DNA of 6,048 bases. It comes from Anaerolineae bacterium. Lineage in GTDB: Bacteria > Chloroflexota > Anaerolineae > CG2-30-64-16. The stretch lies in NCBI GenBank assembly GCA_025454565.1, contig JALOOE010000235.1:1-6048 (forward strand). Direction: 5' to 3'. The notes beneath the pieces are model-generated. The model saw only the letters and a list, made by a program, of their open reading frames with translations. It did not search any database and was not told where the DNA came from. The position numbers and the translations under genes are program-made. Within the stretch, counting starts at the first letter, position 1; each line of letters begins with the position of its first letter. This document shows, piece after piece, positions 1 through 5,524 of the stretch.

Positions 1-98
1 CGGGCACGCGCTACTTCGGCGGCGCTGGGCATCCACTCCGGCTCGCCTTCGCTCCGGAATGCGATATCGCCAGGCAGCGTGGCTTCGAACTCGATCAT
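1..98 (-). CDS. Hypothetical protein, N-terminal fragment, second gene of a two-gene unit
   Basis: This minus-strand reading frame starts at ATG 98..96 and stays open to the window edge, giving 32 complete codons beginning MIEFEATLPGDI. The start overlaps the stop codon of the upstream 125-residue gene in an ATGA arrangement (95-98), the usual sign of translational coupling. A good Shine-Dalgarno sequence, AGAGGAG at 104-110, lies 5 bases before it inside the end of the upstream gene. The visible part is acidic and has no signal peptide or membrane segment. I do not recognise the family, and the fragment is too short to assign a domain. The start is well supported by overlap plus ribosome binding site; the product is unknown. 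Confidence 0.6.
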   Translation of the reverse strand, partial: MIEFEATLPGDIAFRSEGEPEWMPSAAEVARA

Positions 99-472
99 GC
101 GTGCTCCTCTTGCGCTCCGGCTGCACCTCTGTCGAGGCGCACCGCGGCCGGCTTTTGGCCTCCAGCCCGTTCCGGTTGCGTCGCGCTTTGACATGGTTGC
201 GTGTCGAACCAATGGCGTGCCGCGAGCAGATCGAGCACACCAACTTCTGCGGCAAAATGACCTTGAAGCTGCGCGGCCATCGGCGCCAACCTGTCCCGAA
301 TCAGACTGGCTTTGGCCGGACCATCGACCACAAGCGCAGTTGCGGCTTCCAGCGCCGCCCAGTCGCCTTCGAAATCAACCACGCCGAGCAAAGCCAGGCG
401 GGTCTCATCAGGCGTCAGCGCGGGCGGCGGCCAAGGCGGCGTCTTGCCGGTCTGCGGAGCATCAGGTGACAC
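95..472 (-). CDS. Hypothetical 125-residue protein with GTG start
   Basis: The gene starts with GTG at 472..470 and ends with TGA at 97..95. The start is chosen because a near-perfect Shine-Dalgarno sequence, AAGGAGG at 480-486, sits 7 bases upstream and a sigma70-like promoter lies further up. Residues 12-21 are proline-rich (PPWPPPALTP). Residues 22-90 look like a compact helical region rich in Ala and Leu with scattered acidic residues. Residues 95-125 are a low-complexity tail rich in Ala, Gly, Arg and Gln. There is one cysteine (C94), no signal peptide, no membrane segment and no catalytic motif that I can see. Its stop overlaps the start of the next gene, so the two are probably made together. 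I do not recognise the family; the gene call rests on expression signals and coupling, not homology. Confidence 0.62.
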   Translation of the reverse strand: MSPDAPQTGKTPPWPPPALTPDETRLALLGVVDFEGDWAALEAATALVVDGPAKASLIRDRLAPMAAQLQGHFAAEVGVLDLLAARHWFDTQPCQSATQPERAGGQKPAAVRLDRGAAGAQEEHA

Positions 473-479
473 GAGAGCG

Positions 480-486
480 CCTCCTT
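480..486 (-). promoter_or_regulatory. Ribosome binding site deciding a GTG start
   Basis: AAGGAGG on the minus strand lies 7 bases upstream of GTG 472..470. It matches the anti-Shine-Dalgarno consensus fully and is the main reason to read the 125-residue frame as a real gene. Confidence 0.7.
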
Positions 487-543
487 GGGCGAGAAAGTCA
501 GCAAACCATTGGCCTGTCGGTCTCCTGACCGAGCCACGCCAGC

Positions 544-589
544 AACCTGTAACCTGTAACCTGTAACCTGTAACCTGTAACCTGTAACC
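544..589 (-). repeat. Tandem heptamer repeat, 6 x GGTTACA plus GGTT
   Basis: On the minus strand, 589 down to 548 is six exact copies of GGTTACA, followed by a partial GGTT at 547-544. The plus strand reads AACCTGT repeated. The array begins only a few bases downstream of the predicted -10 box, so it lies at the predicted transcription start and early leader. Exact 7-base copies with no drift suggest recent expansion or active slippage. It is outside any gene, so copy-number change would not shift a reading frame. Confidence 0.95.
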
Positions 590-595
590 AGCCGG

Positions 596-624
596 ATGAT
601 ACCACCGGCCGCGCGGGGCGTCAA
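596..624 (-). promoter_or_regulatory. Sigma70-type promoter for the two-gene unit
   Basis: On the minus strand, TTGACG (624..619) is followed after exactly 17 bases by TATCAT (601..596). This is one mismatch from TTGACA and one from TATAAT at the optimal spacing. It points to the GTG gene at 472 and lies just after the predicted terminator of the preceding operon, a sensible place for a new transcription unit. Confidence 0.65.
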
Positions 625-648
625 TCTGCGTCCAGTTATTCGCATACG

Positions 649-690
649 AAAATGCTCCCGAAACCTGCTGGCAGGAGGCTTCGGGAGCAT
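649..690 (-). terminator. Likely intrinsic terminator of the nifJ / DHOD-like operon
   Basis: The arms ATGCTCCCGAA (652-662) and TTCGGGAGCAT (680-690) form a perfect 11-bp stem. Inside the 17-base loop region, CCTG and CAGG can pair further. Read on the minus strand, the stem is followed by a short T run (the last arm base plus 651-649, TTTT). It lies 96 bases after the stop codon of the DHOD-like gene. The T run is short, so termination may be partial, but stem strength and position fit. There is no T run on the plus-strand side. Confidence 0.62.
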
Positions 691-786
691 CAAGGGTTGG
701 GTCAGGCGAGACGGTGCGCGGGCGCTCTATGCCACGGGGCGGCCCTCCGTCGTGTCCTGTATTACCTGCTCACTTCGGCAGTGCGC
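691..786. other. 3' untranslated stretch after the DHOD-like gene
   Basis: These 96 bases lie between the DHOD-like stop codon and the terminator stem. I see no reading frame with a ribosome binding site, no tRNA and no repeat. A 4-bp stem near the stop (CACT 771-774 with AGTG 780-783) is too weak to interpret. Confidence 0.5.
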
Positions 787-1779
787 CTACTTCCAACTCC
801 CCAACACCTTCATGTAGTTCGCACGCTCGAAGGCGGCCGGCTCGATGACGTTGCGCTGGCTGAGCGCGCCCTTCATCTGCGCGACGGACTCGTATTCGTG
901 CTCTTCCATCCACTGGCTCAACCCACCGATCAGCTCGCTGATGTGGCCCGGTCCCCGCTCCAGAAGCACGGACGCCACGTTGGCGATGTCGGCGCCGGCC
1001 ATGACCGATTTGACCACGTCTTCCGAGGTGTGGATGCCGGTCGTAAGCGCCAACGAGGCCTTGACATGACCGTAAAGGATGGCGATCCAACGCAGCGGCA
1101 GCCGCATCTCCCACGGTGTGCTGAGCACGAGGTGGGGTGTGACGGCCAACTCCTCCAGATCGAAGTCGGGCTGATAGAAACGGTTGAAGAGCACGAGCGC
1201 GCTCGCGCCGGCCCTGTCCAACCGGCGCACCATGTTCGGCAGCGCGCTGAAGAATGGGCTGAGCTTCATCGCTACGGGGATCTTCACACTGGCCTTGACG
1301 TCGCGCAGGATCTCCAGATAGGTATTTTCCACGCCGTCGCTGGTCAGATCCAATCGCGTTGGGATCATGTAGACATTCAGCTCCAACGCGTCCGCGCCGG
1401 CATCCTGGATCAGCCGGGCGTAACGCGTCCAGCCGCCGGGGGTGACGCCGTTCAGACTGCCGATGACCGGCACGTCCACGGCTTCCTTGGCCTGCCGAAT
1501 CAACTCCAGATAGCCGTCCGGTCCGCGGTTATAATCGGCGGCTTTCGGGAAGTAAGCCGTCGCCTCGGAGGACATGAAGGTTGTCTGCTCGATGAAGTTG
1601 TGCTGGGCCAACGCCTCGAGGTCGATCTGCTCTTCGAACAGCGAGTACATCGTAATGGCCGACGCGCCGGCATCTTCCATCTGTTTGATGCCATCCACGC
1701 GCTTCGCCAGCGGCGACGCCGACGGCACGATGGGATTCTTGAGGGTGAGACCCATATAGGTCGTAGTAAGGTCAATCAT
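787..1779 (-). CDS. Dihydroorotate dehydrogenase-like flavoprotein linked to nifJ
   Basis: This is a 330-residue TIM-barrel flavoprotein of the DHOD-like group, which from memory matches the family described as PRK07565 / cd04739. It starts at ATG 1779..1777, with AAAGGAA at 1786-1792 six bases upstream. Family features include NPIVPSASP at residues 15-23, VIGSLNGVTPGGW at 105-117, MKLSPF at 171-176 (the conserved FMN-contacting lysine is probably K172), and a C-terminal phosphate-binding region TTGIHTSEDVVKSVMAGAD at 246-264. The loop after ELNVYMIP (133-140), where class 1 enzymes carry their catalytic cysteine, has none; the whole protein contains no cysteine. It is therefore unlikely to oxidise dihydroorotate. 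Cytoplasmic, with no signal or membrane segment. It follows nifJ by 90 bases and likely shares its mRNA, so a redox role connected to pyruvate:ferredoxin oxidoreductase is possible but unproven. Confidence 0.9.
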   Translation of the reverse strand: MIDLTTTYMGLTLKNPIVPSASPLAKRVDGIKQMEDAGASAITMYSLFEEQIDLEALAQHNFIEQTTFMSSEATAYFPKAADYNRGPDGYLELIRQAKEAVDVPVIGSLNGVTPGGWTRYARLIQDAGADALELNVYMIPTRLDLTSDGVENTYLEILRDVKASVKIPVAMKLSPFFSALPNMVRRLDRAGASALVLFNRFYQPDFDLEELAVTPHLVLSTPWEMRLPLRWIAILYGHVKASLALTTGIHTSEDVVKSVMAGADIANVASVLLERGPGHISELIGGLSQWMEEHEYESVAQMKGALSQRNVIEPAAFERANYMKVLGSWK

Positions 1780-1800
1780 GGTGTGTTCCTTTGGGATCCA

Positions 1801-1870
1801 AACGAATGAGCGAATCAGCGAATCGGCGAATCAGCTAACCGCTTTCCGATCCGCTGATTCGCAATTCGTT
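1801..1870. repeat. Long imperfect inverted repeat made of 8-base tandem units, in the nifJ-DHOD spacer
   Basis: Three stacked stems can form. AACGAAT (1801-1807) pairs with ATTCGTT (1864-1870), GCGAATCAGCG (1810-1820) with CGCTGATTCGC (1852-1862), and ATCGG (1822-1826) with CCGAT (1846-1850), giving 23 base pairs with small internal loops and a 19-base apical loop. The left half is also a direct repeat of period 8: ACGAATGA, GCGAATCA, GCGAATCG, GCGAATCA (1802-1833). The structure begins right at the nifJ stop codon (TGA, 1872..1870). No T run follows on the minus strand, so it is more likely an mRNA processing or stability element, or a dispersed intergenic repeat, than a terminator. Confidence 0.85.
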
Positions 1871-4800
1871 CATTCCTTGCTAAAACTCATCGCCGCCATC
1901 TGCTCATACTGCTTCCAGCGGGCCAGCACGTCTTCCTGGGCCAGCTTGAGCAGCATCTCGGCCCGCTCTTCGTCGCGCGAGACCAGAGAACTGTAGCGCG
2001 TCTCGTTGTAGACGTAATCCTTCAGCGGGATCTTCGGCGCTTTGGAGTCGAGGCTCAGCGGATTCTTGCCGTCGGCGGCCAGAGTTGGGTTGTAGCGATA
2101 GAGCGGCCACGCGCCGCAGTCCACCGCCAGCTTCTGCTGGCTCATGCCATGGATCAGATTGAGGCCCTGCTGGATGCAGTGGCTATACGCGATGACCAGG
2201 CTGGGGCCGGGGTAGGCTTCTGCTTCCAGCAGCGCTCGAACGGTCTGGTTGTCGTTGGAGCCCATCGCCACCTGAGCCACGTAGATCGTGCCGTAGCTCA
2301 TCGCGATCATCCCCAGGTCCTTCTTGGGGATGCCCTTGCCACCCGCCGCGAAGCGAGCTACCGCCGCGCGTGGCGTGGCTTTCGATGCCTGACCGCCGGT
2401 GTTGGAGTAGACCTGCGTATCGAGCACCAGCACGTTGACATCGCGGCCCGACGCCAGGACGTGATCCAGGCCGCCGTAGCCGATATCATAGGCCCAACCG
2501 TCGCCGCCCATGATCCACACGCTGCGCTTGACAAGCATCTCGGCGACGCTGTCGAGCATCACAGCCCACGGTTCGGTCGCCCCGGTGAGCTTCTGCTTCA
2601 GGGCCGCCACGCGAGCGCGCTGCTCGGCGAGTCCCTTCTCGGTCGATTGATCCGCGGCCAGCAGTTCGTCCACCAGCACGTCGCCCAGCACATCGCGATG
2701 CGCCTGGATCGTCTCGCGGGCGAACTCGGTCTGCTTGTCGATGGTCAGCCGGAAACCGAGACCGAACTCGGCGTTGTCCTCGAAGAGGCTGTTCGACCAG
2801 GCCGGGCCGCGGCCGTCTTTGGCTACCGACCACGGCGTCGTCGGCAGGTTGCCGCCGTAGATCGAGGAGCACCCCGTGGCGTTGGCGACAATGGCGCGAT
2901 CGCCGAATAGCTGGGTGACCAGCTTGACGTAGGGCGTCTCGCCACAGCCCGAGCACGCGCCGGAGAACTCAAAGAGCGGCTGGAGGAGCTGCGAGCTCTT
3001 CACGTTATTGAGCGGGATCAGCGTGCGGTCGAGCTCCGGCAGATCCAGGAAGAAGGCGAAGTTGTCGCGCTCACTGAAGCGGAGCGGCGGCTGCGGGACC
3101 ATGTTAATGGCCTTGAACTTCGGTTGGCTCTTATTCTTGGCCGGGCAGCCCTCCACGCACAGGCCGCAGCCGGTGCAGTCTTCGGGCGCCACCTGGACGG
3201 TGTACTTCATGCCGGGCAGGTCGCGGCTCCGATAATCCACGGATTTGAAGGTTTCAGGTGCGCCGGCGGCGCTCTCCGGCGGATAGACCTTGGTCCGGAT
3301 CGCCGCGTGCGGGCACACCAGCGCGCACTTGCCGCACTGGATGCAGAGCGCTTCATCCCAGGCCGGAATCTCCAGCGCCAGATTGCGCTTCTCCCACTGG
3401 GTGGTGGCTGTGGGCCAGGTGCCGTCCACCGGGAAGGCTGAAACAGGCAGGCTATCGCCGTCGCCCGCGATTATCTGCCCGGTGACGTCTTTGACGAATG
3501 CCGGCGCCTCGGCTGAGACGGGCGGGGTCATGTCGAACGTGCTGGTCACTTCGTTCGGATACTTGACCTCGTACAGATGCGACAGGGTGTGATCCACCGC
3601 CGCGAAGTTCTGCTGTACTACGATCTCGCCGCGGCGGCCATAGGTGTGGCGAATCGACTGCTTGATCTTGTCGATGGCCTCATCCCGGGGCAACACGCCG
3701 GAGATGGCAAAGAAGCAGGTCTGCATGATGGTGTTGATGCGGCCGCCCATGCCGGTCGCCTTGGCGACGCCGATCGCGTCGATCACGAAGAAGCGCAGCT
3801 TCTTGTCGATGATCTGGCGCTGCACCTGGCGCGGCAACTGATTCCACACCTCATCCGGCCCATAGGGGCTGGCGAGCAGGAAGGTCGCGCCGTGCTCGGC
3901 CTTCGCCAGCACGTTGACGCGCTCCAGGAAGACCCACTGGTGGCAGGCGACGAAGTTGGCCGACTCGATCAGGTTGGAGAGGCGGATCGGATCGGGGCCG
4001 AAGCGCAGGTGCGAGGTCGTGATCGTGCCCGACTTCTTGGAGTCGTAGGAGAAGTAGCCCTGAGCGTAGTTGTCGGTCTCAGAGCCGATGATGCGGATCG
4101 AGTTGTGGTTGGCGCCCACCGTGCCGTCGGCGCCCAGGCCGTAGAACATGGCGCGCACGCCCCGCTTCGACTCGACGCTGTAGGTGGGGTCGTAGGCGAT
4201 GCTGGTGTGCGTCACGTCGTCGTTGATGCCGATGGTGAAGTGGTTTTTGGGCGCCGCGGCAGCCATGTTGTCGAATACGCCCTTGACCATCGCCGCGGTG
4301 AATTCCTTGCTCGCCAGGCCATAGCGGCCACCCAGCACCCTGACCCCGCGCCCCGTCTCGACGACCGCGGTCACGACATCCTGGTAGAGCGGCTCGCCCG
4401 CGCCGCCCGGCTCCTTGCAGCGGTCGAGCGCGGTGATGATCCTGGCGGTCGCCGGGATTGCGGCCATCAGGTGCTCAGCGCTGAAGGGACGATAGAGGCG
4501 CACCTTGACCACACCGACCTTCTCACCGGTTGTTGTCAGGGCATTGACCGCCTCGTGCGCGATATCCGCGCTGGAACCCATCAGGACGATCACGCGCTCG
4601 GCATCCGGCGCGCCGACGTAGTCGAACAGCTTGTACTGGCGGCCGGCGATGCCTGCGAACTTATCCATTTCCGCCTGGACGATCTCGGGTACGGCCAGAT
4701 AGTACGAATTGCTCGCTTCGCGCGCCTGGAAGTAGACATCCGGGTTCTGCGCAGTACCGCGCAGCACCGGGTGTTCGGGGCTGAGTGCGCGTGCGCGATG

Positions 4801-5313
4801 CGCGATCACCAACTTGTCGTCGATCATGGCGCGGATCGCCGCGTCGGAGAGTTCTTCGATTTTGCGGATCTCATGGCTGGTGCGGAAGCCGTCGAAGAAA
4901 TGCAGGAACGGCACGCGCGATTGCAGCGTGGCAGCCTGGGAGATGAGCGCCAGATCCATGACTTCCTGCGGATTGTTGGAGCAGAGCATGGCCCAGCCGG
5001 TCGAGCGCGCAATCTTGTACATATTGGGGATCATCAGCAAGAGGCCCTGAGAGGCCGTGAAGGTGGTGGTCAACGCGCCGGTTTGCAGCGCACCATGCAC
5101 CGCGCCTGCCGCGCCACCCTCCGATTGCATCTCGACCACCAGGGGCGTCGTGCCCCAGATGTTCTTCCTGCCCTCGGCGCTCCACGCGTCGGCCCATTCG
5201 CCCATGTTGCTGGACGGGGTGATCGGATAAATGGCGATCACCTCGTTCGTCTTGTGCGCGATATAGGCCGCCGCCTCGTTGCCATCGATCGTGACGTAGT
5301 GTCTTTCGGTCAT
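1870..5313 (-). CDS. nifJ: Pyruvate:ferredoxin (flavodoxin) oxidoreductase, single chain, with a domain I gap
   Basis: This 1147-residue enzyme would catalyse pyruvate + CoA to acetyl-CoA + CO2 with reduction of ferredoxin or flavodoxin in the cytoplasm. Domain order is complete. Domain I has YPITPSS (29-35; T32 equals Thr31 of D. africanus) and EMQSEGGAAG (61-70; E65 is the glutamate that activates thiamine diphosphate). The gamma domain has YGLGADGTVGAN (391-402) and QGYFSYDSKKSG (418-429). Two ferredoxin-type clusters follow (C657, C660, C663, C667; C713, C716, C719, C723). The third cluster has C787, C790, C815 and C1046. The thiamine diphosphate motif GDGWAYD starts at 937 and YSNTGGQ at 969. 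No D. africanus-type C-terminal extension is present. Oddity: after MYKIA (98-102) the chain jumps to RSTGWAML, omitting about 32 residues of the usual domain I, including the pyruvate-binding arginine. ATG 5313..5311 is chosen because family homology begins there and GGAGGAA precedes it; the frame extends upstream to 5433 without homology. Confidence 0.96.
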   Translation of the reverse strand: MTERHYVTIDGNEAAAYIAHKTNEVIAIYPITPSSNMGEWADAWSAEGRKNIWGTTPLVVEMQSEGGAAGAVHGALQTGALTTTFTASQGLLLMIPNMYKIARSTGWAMLCSNNPQEVMDLALISQAATLQSRVPFLHFFDGFRTSHEIRKIEELSDAAIRAMIDDKLVIAHRARALSPEHPVLRGTAQNPDVYFQAREASNSYYLAVPEIVQAEMDKFAGIAGRQYKLFDYVGAPDAERVIVLMGSSADIAHEAVNALTTTGEKVGVVKVRLYRPFSAEHLMAAIPATARIITALDRCKEPGGAGEPLYQDVVTAVVETGRGVRVLGGRYGLASKEFTAAMVKGVFDNMAAAAPKNHFTIGINDDVTHTSIAYDPTYSVESKRGVRAMFYGLGADGTVGANHNSIRIIGSETDNYAQGYFSYDSKKSGTITTSHLRFGPDPIRLSNLIESANFVACHQWVFLERVNVLAKAEHGATFLLASPYGPDEVWNQLPRQVQRQIIDKKLRFFVIDAIGVAKATGMGGRINTIMQTCFFAISGVLPRDEAIDKIKQSIRHTYGRRGEIVVQQNFAAVDHTLSHLYEVKYPNEVTSTFDMTPPVSAEAPAFVKDVTGQIIAGDGDSLPVSAFPVDGTWPTATTQWEKRNLALEIPAWDEALCIQCGKCALVCPHAAIRTKVYPPESAAGAPETFKSVDYRSRDLPGMKYTVQVAPEDCTGCGLCVEGCPAKNKSQPKFKAINMVPQPPLRFSERDNFAFFLDLPELDRTLIPLNNVKSSQLLQPLFEFSGACSGCGETPYVKLVTQLFGDRAIVANATGCSSIYGGNLPTTPWSVAKDGRGPAWSNSLFEDNAEFGLGFRLTIDKQTEFARETIQAHRDVLGDVLVDELLAADQSTEKGLAEQRARVAALKQKLTGATEPWAVMLDSVAEMLVKRSVWIMGGDGWAYDIGYGGLDHVLASGRDVNVLVLDTQVYSNTGGQASKATPRAAVARFAAGGKGIPKKDLGMIAMSYGTIYVAQVAMGSNDNQTVRALLEAEAYPGPSLVIAYSHCIQQGLNLIHGMSQQKLAVDCGAWPLYRYNPTLAADGKNPLSLDSKAPKIPLKDYVYNETRYSSLVSRDEERAEMLLKLAQEDVLARWKQYEQMAAMSFSKE

Positions 5314-5317
5314 CCGT

Positions 5318-5324
5318 TTCCTCC
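5318..5324 (-). promoter_or_regulatory. Ribosome binding site fixing the nifJ start
   Basis: GGAGGAA on the minus strand, with its GGAGG core (5320-5324) six bases before ATG 5313..5311, supports this start over the in-frame ATG at 5433, which would add 40 residues unlike the family. Confidence 0.8.
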
Positions 5325-5337
5325 GATAGAGTGAACA

Positions 5338-5352
5338 CGCCGCAAAGCGGCG
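5338..5352. promoter_or_regulatory. GC-rich hairpin in the nifJ leader
   Basis: CGCCGC (5338-5343) and GCGGCG (5347-5352) form a perfect 6-bp stem with a 3-base loop, 13 bases upstream of the nifJ Shine-Dalgarno site. It could be a leader hairpin affecting nifJ translation or stability, or a small operator. No T run follows in either direction. Confidence 0.4.
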
Positions 5353-5368
5353 ATAGAATACCGGTGCA

Positions 5369-5384
5369 GGCTGGCAAACAGCCA
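5369..5384. promoter_or_regulatory. Short dyad between nifJ and dhaK, possible operator
   Basis: GGCTG (5369-5373) and CAGCC (5379-5383) are exact inverted repeats. An alternative centre gives TGGC (5372-5375) and GCCA (5381-5384) around AAACA. A dyad of this kind in a divergent promoter region may bind a regulator, but I cannot assign one, and chance occurrence in GC-rich DNA is quite possible. Confidence 0.25.
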
Positions 5385-5465
5385 AAGGATAAGATATCAC
5401 CTGAGGATGCCCGGAGGCTATGACAGGCATCATACAGTTGTCGAATCGTGTCCGTTACGCTAATT

Positions 5466-5493
5466 TTGCGCACGCGCCCGCCCGGCGTAGAAT
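5466..5493 (+). promoter_or_regulatory. Candidate sigma70-type promoter for dhaK
   Basis: TTGCGC (5466-5471) and TAGAAT (5488-5493) are separated by 16 bases. The -10 box has one mismatch to TATAAT; the -35 box keeps only the TTG core plus partial matches. A start near 5500 would leave a leader of about 25 bases that includes the strong ribosome binding site. Confidence 0.42.
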
Positions 5494-5510
5494 AGGAATA
5501 CCACGGAGAC

Positions 5511-5516
5511 AAGGAG
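5511..5516 (+). promoter_or_regulatory. Ribosome binding site of dhaK
   Basis: AAGGAG lies 8 bases upstream of ATG 5525-5527 and fixes the start, which also matches the usual N-terminus of the family (MKKI/L...). Confidence 0.8.
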
Positions 5517-5524
5517 CGCATCCG

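Larger units (their letters stand above)
473..590 (-). other. Predicted 5' leader of the two-gene unit, with small hairpin
   Basis: If transcription starts about 7 bases after the -10 box at 596-601, the mRNA begins near 589 and has a leader of about 117 bases before the GTG start. The first 46 bases of it are the GGTTACA tandem repeat. Further down, 517-522 and 527-532 can form a perfect 6-bp stem (TCGGTC with GACCGA) with a 4-base loop that reads AGGA on the transcript. I see no known riboswitch core. The transcription start is inferred, not observed. Confidence 0.4.

Noticed and set aside
59..566. Plus-strand frames of 84-149 codons at the left edge
   Set aside because: They are antisense to the minus-strand two-gene unit, which has the promoter, Shine-Dalgarno sites and stop-start overlap; the plus-strand frames have none.
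415..693. A 92-codon minus-strand frame whose middle is translated from the heptamer repeat
   Set aside because: It spans the terminator, promoter and repeat and has no ribosome binding site; its repeated residues are only the 7-mer read in frame.
652..1809. A 385-codon plus-strand frame opposite the DHOD-like gene
   Set aside because: It lies antisense to a clear family member, starts inside the terminator stem and gives an Arg/His-rich composition typical of shadow frames.
1801..1870. Reading the spacer inverted repeat as a rho-independent terminator or a CRISPR fragment
   Set aside because: No T run follows on either strand, and the 8-base units are contiguous with no spacers.
3577..5334. 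A 585-codon open frame on the plus strand opposite nifJ
   Set aside because: It is the complement of a strongly conserved gene, lacks a recognisable product, and is explained by GC-rich third positions of nifJ that suppress stops on the other strand.
5314..5433. Forty-residue N-terminal extension of NifJ from the ATG at 5433
   Set aside because: The extension has no family similarity, and the internal ATG at 5313 has GGAGGAA at good spacing and matches the usual N-terminus.
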